A DNA stretch of 64,000 bases, taken from Hydrogenophaga sp. A37 (GTDB lineage Bacteria > Pseudomonadota > Gammaproteobacteria > Burkholderiales > Burkholderiaceae_C). The notes beneath the pieces were generated by a model that was not told the DNA's origin, did no database searches, and saw only the letters and a list, made by a program, of their open reading frames with translations. Below are positions 51,825 through 60,190 of this stretch, in pieces. The DNA is taken from the NCBI RefSeq assembly GCF_002001205.1, contig NZ_MUNZ01000128.1:1-64000 (forward strand). The letters are read 5' to 3'. Made by a program: the position numbers and the translations under genes. How positions within the stretch are numbered: position 1 is the stretch's first letter; each line of letters starts with the position of its first letter.

Positions 51825-52756
51825 CAGACACCCTGCGGATGCATGCGGGCCAGGCTCTGCATCTCGGCCAGCAGGAAGCCCAGGTGCTCCGAGTGCCCGC
51901 CCACGTGGCCTTGGGCCACGTAGCCCGCGTGCGGCTGGTCGTGTCGCGTGAGCGTGGCCTCGTTCAGGGTGTCGTTCACCAGCGCGTTCCAGTGCTCGCG
52001 CAGGGAGAGGATGTCCACACCGGTGCCGTTGGCGGCCGCGGTCTGCTCGGCCGGGCCGGGGCGCCAGAAGGCTTCGCAGTAGGGCAGCAGATGGTCCAGC
52101 GCGGCCTGGGCGCGGCGGTGCGATTCTTCAGTGCCGTCGCCGAAACGCACCAGCCAGTCCGACGCGTGGCGCAGGTGGTAGCGCACCTCCTTCAATGACT
52201 TGGCGGCGATGCCGGCCAGCTGCGCATCCTTCGATGTTTGCAGCTTGTCCCACACCAGCACCATGAGCGCGCTGACGAGGAAGTTGCGCGCGATGGTCAC
52301 GGCGTAGTCGCGCTCGCTCACCGCGTAACCCACCAGCGGGCCGTGGTGCGGCAGCTCCATCAGCGTGTGGTTACGGAACTCGGCGGTGTCGCGGAAGTAG
52401 GCCAGCGTGTCCTCGGTGATCAGGCCGTTCTGGCGTGCGCCCTGCAAATGCGCGAAGCGCTGCGCCTCGGCCGGGTCGGTATTGATGAGGCTGGCCGCGT
52501 GCTGGTAGAGCAGCCGCGCCTGGCCGATCAGGTCCAGGCTGTTGTTGGCCAGCGCCAGGTCCTCTTCGAGGATGGGACCGTGGCCGCACCATTCGGCGTT
52601 GCGTTGTCCCAGCACCAGGGCGTTGTCGGCCAGGTGCAGTAAATATTCAACTGGAGCCCCCACGCTTCCCACTGCGTGTGGTGCGCTGCCCCCCAAGGGG
52701 GCGCTCGCTGGCTTGGGGCGGTCCTGCGCGGCGCTCGGTTCGGTTGCCGCCATCAC
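51821..52756 (-). CDS. paaC: Phenylacetyl-CoA epoxidase structural subunit, with repeat-derived N-terminus
   Basis: This 311-residue protein is the non-catalytic ferritin-like partner of PaaA. Family landmarks are YLLHLADNALVLGQRNAEWCGHGPILEEDLALANNSLDLIGQAR and MELPHHGPLVGYAVSERDYAVTIARNFLVSAL. About 35 extra residues precede the usual start (AATEPSAAQDRPKPASAPLG, then GSAPHAVGS); they are coded by a dispersed intergenic repeat (52658..52738). The ATG overlaps the paaB stop. A later start inside or after the repeat is possible but none with a good ribosome binding site was seen. Confidence 0.93.
   Translation of the reverse strand: MMAATEPSAAQDRPKPASAPLGGSAPHAVGSVGAPVEYLLHLADNALVLGQRNAEWCGHGPILEEDLALANNSLDLIGQARLLYQHAASLINTDPAEAQRFAHLQGARQNGLITEDTLAYFRDTAEFRNHTLMELPHHGPLVGYAVSERDYAVTIARNFLVSALMVLVWDKLQTSKDAQLAGIAAKSLKEVRYHLRHASDWLVRFGDGTEESHRRAQAALDHLLPYCEAFWRPGPAEQTAAANGTGVDILSLREHWNALVNDTLNEATLTRHDQPHAGYVAQGHVGGHSEHLGFLLAEMQSLARMHPQGVW
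52658..52738. repeat. Dispersed repeat translated as the PaaC N-terminus
   Basis: The segment has a CCCCCACGCTTCCC block, GCTGCCCCCCAAGGGGGCGC and GCTTGGGGCGGTCC. It belongs to the same broad family of Comamonadaceae repeats as the copies at 41427 and 63683 (shared GCTGGCTTGGGGCGG core). It lies in the first 35 codons of paaC. Confidence 0.75.
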
Positions 52757-53100
52757 ATGTGCCCCACTTTGTCGGGGATCTCGTAAAAGCTCGGGTGCCG
52801 GTAGATCTTGTCGGCCGCCGGGTCGAAGAAGCTGTCCTTGCTGTCGGGTTCACTGGCGGTGATGGCGTTGGACGGCAGCACCCAGATGCTCACGCCTTCC
52901 TGGCGGCGGGTGTAGACGTCGCGCGCCATCTGCAGCGCGTGCTGCGCGTCGCTGGCGTGCAGGCTGCCGCAGTGTTTGTGCTCCAGGCCCTGCTTGCTGC
53001 GCACGAACACTTCCCAGAGCGGCCATTCTTTCAGTGCGGCTGTCGATGCGGGCGCTCCCTCTCCCTTGGGGAGAGGGTTGGGGAGAGGGCTTTGGTTCAT
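52753..53100 (-). CDS. paaB: Phenylacetyl-CoA epoxidase subunit PaaB, REP-derived N-terminus
   Basis: This 115-residue protein has the conserved PaaB body ([58 protein letters not shown]), needed for complex assembly. The first residues, [16 protein letters not shown], come from a REP sequence. The ATG at 53100 has AAGGAGG upstream and overlaps the paaA stop, so the unusual N-terminus is probably really translated. Confidence 0.94.
   Translation of the reverse strand: MNQSPLPNPLPKGEGAPASTAALKEWPLWEVFVRSKQGLEHKHCGSLHASDAQHALQMARDVYTRRQEGVSIWVLPSNAITASEPDSKDSFFDPAADKIYRHPSFYEIPDKVGHM
53053..53089. repeat. REP element inside the paaB N-terminus
   Basis: The CCCTCTCCC-TTGG-GGGAGAGGG type element with a trailing GGGAGAGGG is the same family as the arms within uvrA. 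It codes for residues about 4-15 of PaaB. Confidence 0.8.
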
Positions 53101-54119
53101 GCGGCCTCCTTCAGGTTGCGGGCGTGCTGTTTGGCAGCGTGGGCCATGGCGGCTTCGCGCACCCAGGCACCTTGTTCGTGGGCTTTGACGCGGGTCGCGA
53201 GGCGCTCTTTATTGCACGGGCCGTTGCCGTTGACCACAGCCCAGAACTCGTCCCAGTCGATCTGCCCGTAGTCCCAGTGGCCACGCGCTTCGTTCCACTT
53301 CAGTTCCGGGTCGGGCAGGGTCACACCCAGCACCTCGGCCTGTGGCACGGTGGCGTCGACGAACTTCTGGCGCAGATCGTCGTTGCTGATGCGCTTGATG
53401 CCCCAACGCATGCCCTGCAAGCTGTTCGGGCTGTCGGCGTCGGGAGGGCCAAACATGGCCAGGCACTTCCACCAGTAGCGGTTGACGGCGTCCTGCACCA
53501 TGGCCTTCTGCTCGGCCGTGCCCTGCATCATCACCAGCAAGGCCTCGTAGCCCTGGCGCTGGTGGAAGCTCTCTTCCTTGCAGACGCGGATCATGGCGCG
53601 GGCGTAGGGGCCGTAGCTGCAGCGGCAGAGCGGGATCTGGTTCATGATGGCCGCGCCGTCCACCAGCCAGCCGATCACGCCCACGTCGGCCCAGTTGAGC
53701 GTGGGGTAGTTAAAGATGGAGCTGTACTTGGCCTTGCCGCTGTGCAGACCTTCGAGCATCTGGTCGCGGCTGGTGCCCAGGGTCTCGGCGGCGCTGTACA
53801 GGTAGAGCCCGTGGCCGCCTTCGTCCTGCACCTTGGCGATCAGGATCGCCTTGCGTTTCAGGCTGGGTGCGCGGCTGATCCAGTTGCCCTCGGGCAGCAT
53901 GCCGACGATTTCGCTGTGCGCGTGCTGGCTGATCTGGCGCACCAGGGTCTTGCGGTAGCCGTCGGGCATCCAGTCACGCGGTTCGATCTTGCCGTCGGCG
54001 TCGATCACGGCGTCGAAATGGGCCTGCAAGGCCGTGTCTTCCGCGTTGGCCGATGCCGCAACGGCCCTCAGCCCTGGCTTGCTTTCGCTGTCGGCGACTG
54101 AAAACGATTGGGTGTACAT
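53097..54119 (-). CDS. paaA: Phenylacetyl-CoA epoxidase catalytic subunit
   Basis: This 340-residue diiron oxygenase makes the 1,2-epoxide of phenylacetyl-CoA, opening aerobic phenylacetate degradation. The ferritin-like ligands lie in segments such as [40 protein letters not shown] and [17 protein letters not shown] (E..H-type pairs). Length is typical. CAGGAGA precedes ATG 54119. It is the first gene of paaABCDE, and a palindrome 55 bp upstream is a likely operator. Ring-opening and later genes (paaZ, paaG, paaK) are not in the window. Confidence 0.96.
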   Translation of the reverse strand: MYTQSFSVADSESKPGLRAVAASANAEDTALQAHFDAVIDADGKIEPRDWMPDGYRKTLVRQISQHAHSEIVGMLPEGNWISRAPSLKRKAILIAKVQDEGGHGLYLYSAAETLGTSRDQMLEGLHSGKAKYSSIFNYPTLNWADVGVIGWLVDGAAIMNQIPLCRCSYGPYARAMIRVCKEESFHQRQGYEALLVMMQGTAEQKAMVQDAVNRYWWKCLAMFGPPDADSPNSLQGMRWGIKRISNDDLRQKFVDATVPQAEVLGVTLPDPELKWNEARGHWDYGQIDWDEFWAVVNGNGPCNKERLATRVKAHEQGAWVREAAMAHAAKQHARNLKEAA

Positions 54120-54174
54120 GCACGTCTCCTGACCCGGGAACCGGTTGCCTGATGGGGTGAAACGGCAGTATATG

Positions 54175-54204
54175 CAATTAACCGACCAATCGGTTGGTTA
54201 ATTG
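54175..54204. promoter_or_regulatory. Palindromic operator upstream of paaA (TetR/PaaR-type)
   Basis: CAATTAACCGACC (54175-54187) and GGTTGGTTAATTG (54192-54204) form a near-perfect inverted repeat around AATC. It sits between paaA and the divergent CAP gene. TetR-type PaaR regulators bind ACCGA/TCGGT-containing dyads, so this is its likely site. The regulator gene is not in the window. Confidence 0.72.
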
Positions 54205-54255
54205 GGTGGGCCACGATCAGGGTTTATCCGGGCCCGGTGTCTTTACAGTGGCGCC

Positions 54256-54813
54256 ATGTCCTTCACCACGGTTCGCCCCAGTTTTCGATCCTTTCCATGG
54301 AGGGCCGTCTGCCTCGCAGCTGCCACCGCGGGAGCCATGTCGTGGGCCTCCTTTGCGTCCGGTGAGCCGCTGGACCGTCAGACCAGCTGTGGATTGCCCG
54401 GTTTTCGTGCGGCGCTGGAGGCGCGGATCAATGCCGCCCGGGCCCAGCCACGGATGTGCGGGTCCAGGGCCATGCCCGCTGTGCCTCCGCTGAACTGGGA
54501 CCCGCGACTGTTCAATGCTGCCGCCCGGCACGCGCGGGACATGGCCACGCGCAACTACTTTTCCCACACCGGCCTGGATGGGCGGGTGCTGGCCCAGCGG
54601 GTGTCCGCTGAGGGCTATGCATGGACCTCGGTGGGTGAAAACCTGGCTGCGGGCGAACCCTCGGTGGAGGGGGTGCTCGCCGGATGGCTGTCCAGCCCAG
54701 GGCACTGCAGCAACCTGATGAGCCGCGACTTTGTCGAGTTCGGCGTCAGCTGCGTGCTGCAGCCCTCAGATCGAGCTGTTCCCTACTGGGCCCTGGTGCT
54801 GGCACGGCCCTGA
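54256..54813 (+). CDS. Secreted CAP-domain (SCP/PR1-like) protein
   Basis: This 185-residue protein starts at ATG 54256, which places a signal-like segment (WRAVCLAAATAGAMSWASFASG) at the N-terminus. The CAP domain reads RAALEARINAARAQPRMCG, LNWDPRLFNAAARHARDMATRNYFSHTGLDGRVLAQRV, WTSVGENLAAG and GWLSSPGHCSNLMSRDFVEFGV; HTGLDG and the later GENLA are family hallmarks. Four cysteines could form disulfides. Function in bacteria is unclear. It is divergent from paaA. Confidence 0.87.
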   Translation: MSFTTVRPSFRSFPWRAVCLAAATAGAMSWASFASGEPLDRQTSCGLPGFRAALEARINAARAQPRMCGSRAMPAVPPLNWDPRLFNAAARHARDMATRNYFSHTGLDGRVLAQRVSAEGYAWTSVGENLAAGEPSVEGVLAGWLSSPGHCSNLMSRDFVEFGVSCVLQPSDRAVPYWALVLARP

Positions 54814-54917
54814 TACGGCGTTGCCTTCAAACGTATAACTTCGTTGCTTCGCCTTGCCGTGCTGTAGCACTGTCTGCGGCTTCGCGCCTTGTTCTACGCT
54901 TGAATGCAAAGCCGTAT
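54813..54917. repeat. Palindromic ATACGGC element
   Basis: ATACGGC-GTTGC-CTTCAA at 54813 returns in inverted form as TTGAATGCAAAGCCGTAT ending at 54917. About 22 of 27 terminal bases pair. The centre contains further short stems (CTTCGC, CTGTAGCACTG). It starts in the stop codon of the CAP gene. It looks like a short non-coding mobile palindrome. Confidence 0.8.
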
Positions 54918-54940
54918 GAGGGGCAGAGCCGGTGCAGCGG

Positions 54941-55855
54941 TCAGCCACCTGTGTCGAGCGATTGCGCCTTGCCCCGGCCGCGCCCGAGGTGGGTCAGCAG
55001 CTGAGGCAGTGCGGCCTGCAGTGCCGCCTTGAGCGTGTGGGGCGGGTTGATGACAAACATGCCGCTGGCGGTCAGGCCGGGCCGGTCGTCCGGGCCGTCC
55101 GTGGGGTCTTGACCGATGGCCAGGGTGGCGTTCAGCCACGGCCGTTGGGCCTGATTGGCCAGCGTCTTGAGGCGCCGGGGCAGGTCGTGGGCTTCTGGGC
55201 GTGGAATGATCGGGTACCAGACTAGGTAGGTACCGGTCGGGAAGCGGCGCATGATCTCCTGTATGCAGGCGCTCACTTTGCCGTAATCACTTTTGATTTC
55301 GTAGCTGGGGTCGATCAGGACGGCCGCACGCTTGGAGCCGGTGGCAGATGGCGGCGGCGGCAGCAGCGGCTTGACGCCCTCAAAACCGTCTTGCAACGCC
55401 ACCGCGATCTGCCGGCCCGCTTCGAGTTGGCCGATGTTGGCTGTGAGCGTGCGGCTGTCGGTTGGGTGCAACTCAAACAACTTGAGCTTGTCGCGCGACT
55501 CGGTGCGCAGCAGCGAATGCAGCACAAAGGGCGAGCCGGGGTAGACACGCAGCAGGCCCGAGGGGTTGAAGCTGGTGATCAGGTCCAGGTAGTCGTTGAT
55601 CACTGGTGCGGCGGGCACAGGCGCTGTACCCGCTGGGCGCAAGGCGGCCATCAGCTTGACCACGCCGTCTTTGGCTTCTCCGCCGGTTTCCGTGTAGTCA
55701 CCGTCCAAGCGGTACAACCCCGCGCCAGCGTGCGTGTCGATGAGGGTGATGCCCGCCTCCTTCTGCATCAAATGGCGCAAGGTGGCGATCAAGGTGATGT
55801 GCTTGAGCACATCGGCGTGGTTGCCCGCGTGGAAGGCGTGTCGGTAACTGAACAT
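54941..55855 (-). CDS. rlmJ: 23S rRNA (adenine(2030)-N6)-methyltransferase RlmJ
   Basis: This 304-residue protein begins MFSYRHAFHAGNHADVLKHITL, the diagnostic RlmJ N-terminus. ITLIDTHAGAGLYRL holds the SAM-binding region, FELHPTDSRTL the acidic motif, and LIDPSYEIKSDY the catalytic DPPY-type motif. It methylates A2030 of 23S rRNA. The C-terminus LDTGG follows a basic stretch. It is divergent from rplM. Confidence 0.95.
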   Translation of the reverse strand: MFSYRHAFHAGNHADVLKHITLIATLRHLMQKEAGITLIDTHAGAGLYRLDGDYTETGGEAKDGVVKLMAALRPAGTAPVPAAPVINDYLDLITSFNPSGLLRVYPGSPFVLHSLLRTESRDKLKLFELHPTDSRTLTANIGQLEAGRQIAVALQDGFEGVKPLLPPPPSATGSKRAAVLIDPSYEIKSDYGKVSACIQEIMRRFPTGTYLVWYPIIPRPEAHDLPRRLKTLANQAQRPWLNATLAIGQDPTDGPDDRPGLTASGMFVINPPHTLKAALQAALPQLLTHLGRGRGKAQSLDTGG

Positions 55856-55896
55856 GCCTGAATGGTAGCGCCGGCCCAGCATGACAGGGGCAGAAC

Positions 55897-55926
55897 TTGC
55901 CACGCCGCGCCTAAAAATCGTACAAT
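55897..55926 (+). promoter_or_regulatory. Predicted promoter for rplM-rpsI
   Basis: TTGCCA (55897-55902) and TACAAT (55921-55926) are 18 bp apart, leaving an untranslated leader of over 100 bases before rplM. The leader could carry a ribosomal-protein autoregulatory structure, but I could not define one. Confidence 0.6.
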
Positions 55927-56050
55927 CAAAGGCTTCGCAGCGATTCAGTGGCTCCGCGACGAAGATCAAACCCCACCTAAGAGTCTTCCATCAGAGAAGA
56001 GCCGACCGTGGAAAAGAGCCCGCCAAACCCCCTCTTTCAAGAGAAAACTC

Positions 56051-56482
56051 ATGACTACTACGTTCAGCGCCAAGCCAGCTGACGTGAAGCACGAGTGGTT
56101 TGTGATTGACGCGACCGACAAGGTCCTCGGACGAGTTGCCAGTGAAGTGGCTCTCCGTTTGCGCGGCAAACACAAGGCCATTTACACGCCTCACGTCGAT
56201 ACCGGTGACTTCATCGTCATCATCAACGCAGCGAAAATCCGCGTCACGGGCACCAAGTCCACCGACAAGATTTACTACCGCCACTCGGGTTACCCGGGCG
56301 GCATTTACGCCACCAACTTCCGCGACATGCAGGCCAAGCACCCCGGCCGCGCGCTCGAGAAGGCCGTCAAGGGCATGCTGCCCAAGGGTCCTCTGGGTTA
56401 CGCCATGATCAAGAAGCTCAAGGTGTACGGCGGTGCCGAGCATCCCCACACCGCCCAACAGCCGCAAGTGCTGGACATCTAA
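56051..56482 (+). CDS. rplM: 50S ribosomal protein L13
   Basis: This 143-residue protein shows all L13 signatures: [45 protein letters not shown] and [34 protein letters not shown]. The ATG at 56051 is used because longer forms add unrelated leader residues. rpsI follows after 12 bp. Confidence 0.98.
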   Translation: MTTTFSAKPADVKHEWFVIDATDKVLGRVASEVALRLRGKHKAIYTPHVDTGDFIVIINAAKIRVTGTKSTDKIYYRHSGYPGGIYATNFRDMQAKHPGRALEKAVKGMLPKGPLGYAMIKKLKVYGGAEHPHTAQQPQVLDI

Positions 56483-56494
56483 AGGAGCCTCAAG

Positions 56495-56887
56495 ATGATT
56501 GGTGAATGGAACAATGGCACCGGCCGTCGCAAATCCAGCGTCGCCCGTGTGTTTCTGAAAAAAGGCTCCGGCCAGATCGTGGTCAATGGCAAGGACATCC
56601 AGGCCTACTTCGGCCGCGAGACCTCCATCATGATCTGCAAGCAACCCCTGCTGCTGACCAACCACGCCGAAACCTTCGACGTGATGGTCAACGTGCACGG
56701 TGGTGGCGAATCCGGCCAGGCCGGTGCCGTGCGCCACGGCATCACCCGCGCCCTGATCGACTACGACGCCACGCTCAAGTCGGGTCTGTCGCAAGCCGGT
56801 TTCGTGACCCGCGATGCCCGCGAAGTTGAGCGTAAAAAGGTCGGTCTGCGTTCCGCACGCCGCGCCAAGCAGTTCAGTAAGCGCTAA
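56495..56887 (+). CDS. rpsI: 30S ribosomal protein S9
   Basis: This 130-residue protein has the S9 body ([55 protein letters not shown]) and the conserved basic C-terminus [17 protein letters not shown] that reaches the P-site tRNA. It is in the standard rplM-rpsI operon, with a terminator 23 bp downstream. Confidence 0.98.
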   Translation: MIGEWNNGTGRRKSSVARVFLKKGSGQIVVNGKDIQAYFGRETSIMICKQPLLLTNHAETFDVMVNVHGGGESGQAGAVRHGITRALIDYDATLKSGLSQAGFVTRDAREVERKKVGLRSARRAKQFSKR

Positions 56888-56910
56888 ACAGCGACTGGTC
56901 TCTGCCGCAG

Positions 56911-56945
56911 AAACCGCCTTCAAGCTTGTCTTGGGGCGGTTTTTG
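56911..56945 (+). terminator. Intrinsic terminator of rplM-rpsI
   Basis: AAACCGCC (56911-56918) pairs with GGCGGTTT (56935-56942), with a 16-base loop and T-run. Confidence 0.85.
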
Positions 56946-56983
56946 CTTTCTATGGCCTGTTTTTTTGTTGAGAGGGGTGGCTC

Positions 56984-57691
56984 ATGAGGTTGCGCCTGAT
57001 GCGCAGAAGAATGACGGTCAGCGCGCCGCGCATGGCCATCCGCAGCGCCACGCCCTGGCCGCTTCGCTGGTTGCTCGCGGCTGTTGTGCTGGGTTTTTCG
57101 GGTGCACTGGCGCTGTGGGCCTTTGAGTTCGGCAAAGACATTGCCGGGCTGGACCGCAATGCCACGCAGGAGCTGGCGCAATTGCGCAGCGAGGTGCAGG
57201 CGCTGCGCACCGACCTGGGCAGGGCGCAATCGATCGTCAACACGTCGGAAAGCCTTTTGACCGCCGAGAAGGCCGTGCAGACGCAGCTGATGATGCAGAT
57301 CGGACAGCTGCAGACCGACAACCAGACACTGCGCAGCGACCTGGGCTTTTTCGAACGCCTGATTCCCGGCACTGGAGGCGATGCCCTGAGTATTCGAGGC
57401 TTGCAGATCGAGCGTGTGGCCGAGGCACAGCTCAAGTGGCAGGTTTTGATGATGCAGGCGGAGAAAAATGCCCCCGAATTCAAAGGACAACTGGAAGTCA
57501 GTTTCACTGGCACGCTGGATGGTCGGCCGTGGACGGCGTTGCAGGCGCCAGCGCCTCAATCGGTGCTGATCAAAGGCTATTTACGCCAGGAAGGCCTTGT
57601 GGACGTTCCGCCACAGGCCGTGGTAAAAACCGTGACCGCAAAAATCCTGCAGGGTGGAGCCGTGAAGGTTCTGCACACCATCAAACTCTGA
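56984..57691 (+). CDS. DUF6776-like coiled-coil membrane protein
   Basis: This 235-residue protein has an N-terminal membrane helix (WLLAAVVLGFSGALALWAFEF). A periplasmic coiled coil follows (DRNATQELAQLRSEVQALRTDLGRAQSIV, QTQLMMQIGQLQTDNQTLRSDLGFFERL). The C-terminal beta domain reads FKGQLEVSFTGTLDGRPWTA ... SVLIKGYLRQEGLVDVPPQAVVKTVTAKIL. I recognise the DUF6776 type. It is located directly upstream of the bactofilin gene, 23 bp apart, and may act with it in cell-shape or envelope assembly. Confidence 0.78.
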   Translation: MRLRLMRRRMTVSAPRMAIRSATPWPLRWLLAAVVLGFSGALALWAFEFGKDIAGLDRNATQELAQLRSEVQALRTDLGRAQSIVNTSESLLTAEKAVQTQLMMQIGQLQTDNQTLRSDLGFFERLIPGTGGDALSIRGLQIERVAEAQLKWQVLMMQAEKNAPEFKGQLEVSFTGTLDGRPWTALQAPAPQSVLIKGYLRQEGLVDVPPQAVVKTVTAKILQGGAVKVLHTIKL

Positions 57692-57714
57692 CCGCCGTCG
57701 TTCTGGAGATCCCC

Positions 57715-58113
57715 ATGTTTGGCAAGAAAAAACAACCGCCCATCAAAAGCCTGATCGCTCAGGGAACCCGCATTGAGGGCAATGTGGTGTTTCACGATGG
57801 ACTTCGGGTGGATGGCGAAGTGGTCGGGGACATCCGTGCGAGCGACGAGCAGTCCAGCATTCTGGTGATCAGCGAGTCGGCCAGCGTGAGTGGGCAGATA
57901 CACGCCGACCACGTCATCATCAATGGCACCGTCAAGGGTCCCGTGTTGGCCTTCGACCTGCTGGAACTGCAGCCCAAGGCACGCATCGAGGGCGATGTGT
58001 CTTACAAAGCGCTGGAAATGCACCAAGGCGCCACGATCTCTGGCCAGCTCAAGCCCATGACGGGGGGCGTCGAGGACAAACCCACACTGAAGCTGGCGGC
58101 AAACAACGGTTGA
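57715..58113 (+). CDS. Bactofilin (polymer-forming cytoskeletal protein)
   Basis: This 132-residue protein is typical of bactofilins: a short basic, Pro-containing N-tail (MFGKKKQPPIKSLIAQGTRIEGNVVF) and a beta-helical core of repeated turns (LRVDGEVVGDIRASDEQSSILVISESASVSGQIHADHVIINGTVKGPV, RIEGDVSYKALEMHQGATISGQL). Bactofilins polymerise without nucleotide and position wall enzymes, often with M23 peptidases; one such peptidase lies at 58663..60024. Confidence 0.92.
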   Translation: MFGKKKQPPIKSLIAQGTRIEGNVVFHDGLRVDGEVVGDIRASDEQSSILVISESASVSGQIHADHVIINGTVKGPVLAFDLLELQPKARIEGDVSYKALEMHQGATISGQLKPMTGGVEDKPTLKLAANNG

Positions 58114-58229
58114 ACGCAATCCCGAGCGTTTTGCTATAGCATTGCATTTCGTCGTGAGTGAAGGGCACTCACAGCACCCCCTTTCGGAGTTGGGTCAAAG
58201 TCCGATTCCCCCACCATTCAAGGACACGC

Positions 58230-58595
58230 ATGAGCGCCGTCGCCGACAACATCCAGACCGACATGCCAGCGCCGCTGGTCTTCACCGACAGCGCTGCAGC
58301 CAAAGTGGCTGAGCTGGTGGCCGAAGAAGGCAATCCCGACCTGAAACTGCGCGTGTTCGTGCAAGGTGGCGGCTGCTCGGGTTTCCAGTATGGCTTCACA
58401 TTTGACGAAGTGGTCAACGAAGACGACACGACGATGACCAAGAACGGCGTGTCGCTGCTGATCGACGCGATGAGCTACCAGTACCTGGTGGGCGCCGAGA
58501 TTGACTACAAGGAAGACTTGGAAGGCGCCCAGTTCGTGATCAAAAACCCGAACGCTTCCACCACCTGTGGATGTGGATCCAGCTTCAGCGTCTGA
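58230..58595 (+). CDS. erpA: Iron-sulfur cluster insertion protein ErpA
   Basis: This 121-residue A-type carrier delivers Fe-S clusters to apo-proteins. The three ligand cysteines are in [11 protein letters not shown] and [43 protein letters not shown] is the family N-terminus. AAGGA precedes ATG 58230; an upstream in-frame start at 58158 is rejected. The clustered genes following a bactofilin are a common betaproteobacterial order. Confidence 0.96.
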   Translation: MSAVADNIQTDMPAPLVFTDSAAAKVAELVAEEGNPDLKLRVFVQGGGCSGFQYGFTFDEVVNEDDTTMTKNGVSLLIDAMSYQYLVGAEIDYKEDLEGAQFVIKNPNASTTCGCGSSFSV

Positions 58596-58610
58596 GCGAT
58601 CACTGAACCC

Positions 58611-58641
58611 AAAAAAAGGAGCGCCATGCGCTCCTTTTTTT
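58611..58641. terminator. Bidirectional intrinsic terminator between erpA and the M23 gene
   Basis: AAAAAAAGGAGCGC (58611-58624) and its exact inverse (58628-58641) form a perfect 14-bp stem with a 3-base loop. A- and T-tracts flank both sides, so it serves both convergent genes. Confidence 0.93.
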
Positions 58642-58662
58642 ATGCCCTACGCAAAAGGGTTG

Positions 58663-60024
58663 TCATTCCGCGTTGGCTTGCAACAAGGTGGCGGCGGCGT
58701 TGAGGCTCAACCGCTGCTGCTGGGCAACGGCTTCAAAACGGGCACGGAAGGCCTGATCGATCGGGATGTTCTCGCTCTGACGTGCGATCTCCAGCGGATC
58801 CTGGTGAACGCCGTTGTCACGGAATTCGAAGTGCAGGTGCGGACCAGTGGACGCGCCGGTGGAGCCAACGGCACCCAGGAAGTCGCCTTGAGCGACCTTT
58901 TGGCCTGTGCGCACATCGATGCGGCTCAAGTGGGCAAAAAGCGTGGACTTGTTGTCCTTGTGGGTGACTTCGATGACGTTGCCGTAGCCGCGCTGCACGC
59001 CCGCAAACGTCACCACGCCGTCGCCGATGGTGCGAACCGGGGTGCCGGTGGGGGCGGCGTAGTCGATGCCCAGATGGGCCTTCTGTTTGCCAGAGATCGG
59101 GTGAAAGCGCATGCCGTAGCCGCTGCTCACACGCGAAAATTCCAGCGGCGAACTCAAAAATGACTTACGCGAACTCTCGCCATCGAAGCCGTAATACGCA
59201 CCTTTATGTCCGGGTTCCTCGAACCACACCGCTTCGTGCGCGTGCCCGTTGTTGATGAACTCGGCGCTCAACACACGGCCCGCGCGCAGCGCCTCCCCGT
59301 CGGCCTCCAGGGTTTCGTACACCACGCTGAAGCGATCGCCTTGACGCAGATCGCGGCGGAAATCGATGTCGCTGGCGAACATTTCCGCCAGTTGCACCGC
59401 CACGCTGTCGGGAAGATTGGCGGCATCAGTAGCCGCGAACAGCGAACTGTTGATCACGCCGCTGGCCATGCGCATCTGAGCGGTCAGTTCGCCGCTTTCA
59501 ATGCGGACCTGGAGTCCCTGCGGACCACTTTCGATCACCAGACGTTGAAACACGCGGCCGTCGTCCGGCAGCCAGCGTGCGCTTAGGCGCTGCAGTGCCT
59601 GCCGGTCGTTGGTTTCGACGGTGACCAGCTTGCCGGTCCGGCCTTCAAACAGCTGACGGGCCTGGGGATCGCTGTTCAGCAGGGCCAGGGCGGCGGGGTC
59701 CAGCACGCCTAGGCGTTGCAACAGGGTCTGGGCGGTGTCGTCGCGGCGCACGGTGTCGCTGCGGTACAGCGTCAATGGCACTGAGCCCACGCTCAGGTCG
59801 GCGAAAGGCTGCACCGACAGTTCTTCAACAATCTGTTGCACCGGCATCAAGGCAGCATCGGGCGCGAGCGGCGCGATGCCGAAGGCGGTCACACCGGTGC
59901 CCAGCAGCAGCATGCCGATCCCGACCATGATGCGTCGTGGATGGCGGGCCAGGCTGTCGATCAGCGGGTGGGTGGAGGACCGTGCCAAGCGGGGCAGCTT
60001 GTCCGTGCGGGAAGAAAAATTCAA
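58663..60024 (-). CDS. M23 family metallopeptidase (murein endopeptidase)
   Basis: The product has about 453 residues from a TTG at 60024; a GTG at 60159 would give 498, but it would run into the tyrS promoter region. A basic N-tail and one membrane helix (IMVGIGMLLLGTGVTAFGIAPL) are followed by an OapA/LysM-like and helical region. The C-terminal LytM domain has GYGMRFHPISGKQKAHLGIDYAAPTGTPVRTIGDG, GNVIEVTH, STLFAHLS and GPHLHFEFRDNG, carrying the H-x-D and H-x-H zinc/catalytic motifs. It trims peptidoglycan crosslinks. Proximity to a bactofilin gene is suggestive of a joint role. Confidence 0.88.
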   Translation of the reverse strand: MNFSSRTDKLPRLARSSTHPLIDSLARHPRRIMVGIGMLLLGTGVTAFGIAPLAPDAALMPVQQIVEELSVQPFADLSVGSVPLTLYRSDTVRRDDTAQTLLQRLGVLDPAALALLNSDPQARQLFEGRTGKLVTVETNDRQALQRLSARWLPDDGRVFQRLVIESGPQGLQVRIESGELTAQMRMASGVINSSLFAATDAANLPDSVAVQLAEMFASDIDFRRDLRQGDRFSVVYETLEADGEALRAGRVLSAEFINNGHAHEAVWFEEPGHKGAYYGFDGESSRKSFLSSPLEFSRVSSGYGMRFHPISGKQKAHLGIDYAAPTGTPVRTIGDGVVTFAGVQRGYGNVIEVTHKDNKSTLFAHLSRIDVRTGQKVAQGDFLGAVGSTGASTGPHLHFEFRDNGVHQDPLEIARQSENIPIDQAFRARFEAVAQQQRLSLNAAATLLQANAE

Positions 60025-60190
60025 GATCGATGTCCGGCTGAAGGGGTGGTGGCGCCACCCGTCGACAAGGGGTGTTCTGATCGCGTCAGCCGAGCCATCG
60101 ACGTTGGCCTCAACTCGCCCACTAAAATCCGGGCTCGCGAAACCCAAAAGTATAGCCACATCACCCCTCGTCGCATCTGAAAAAACCCTT

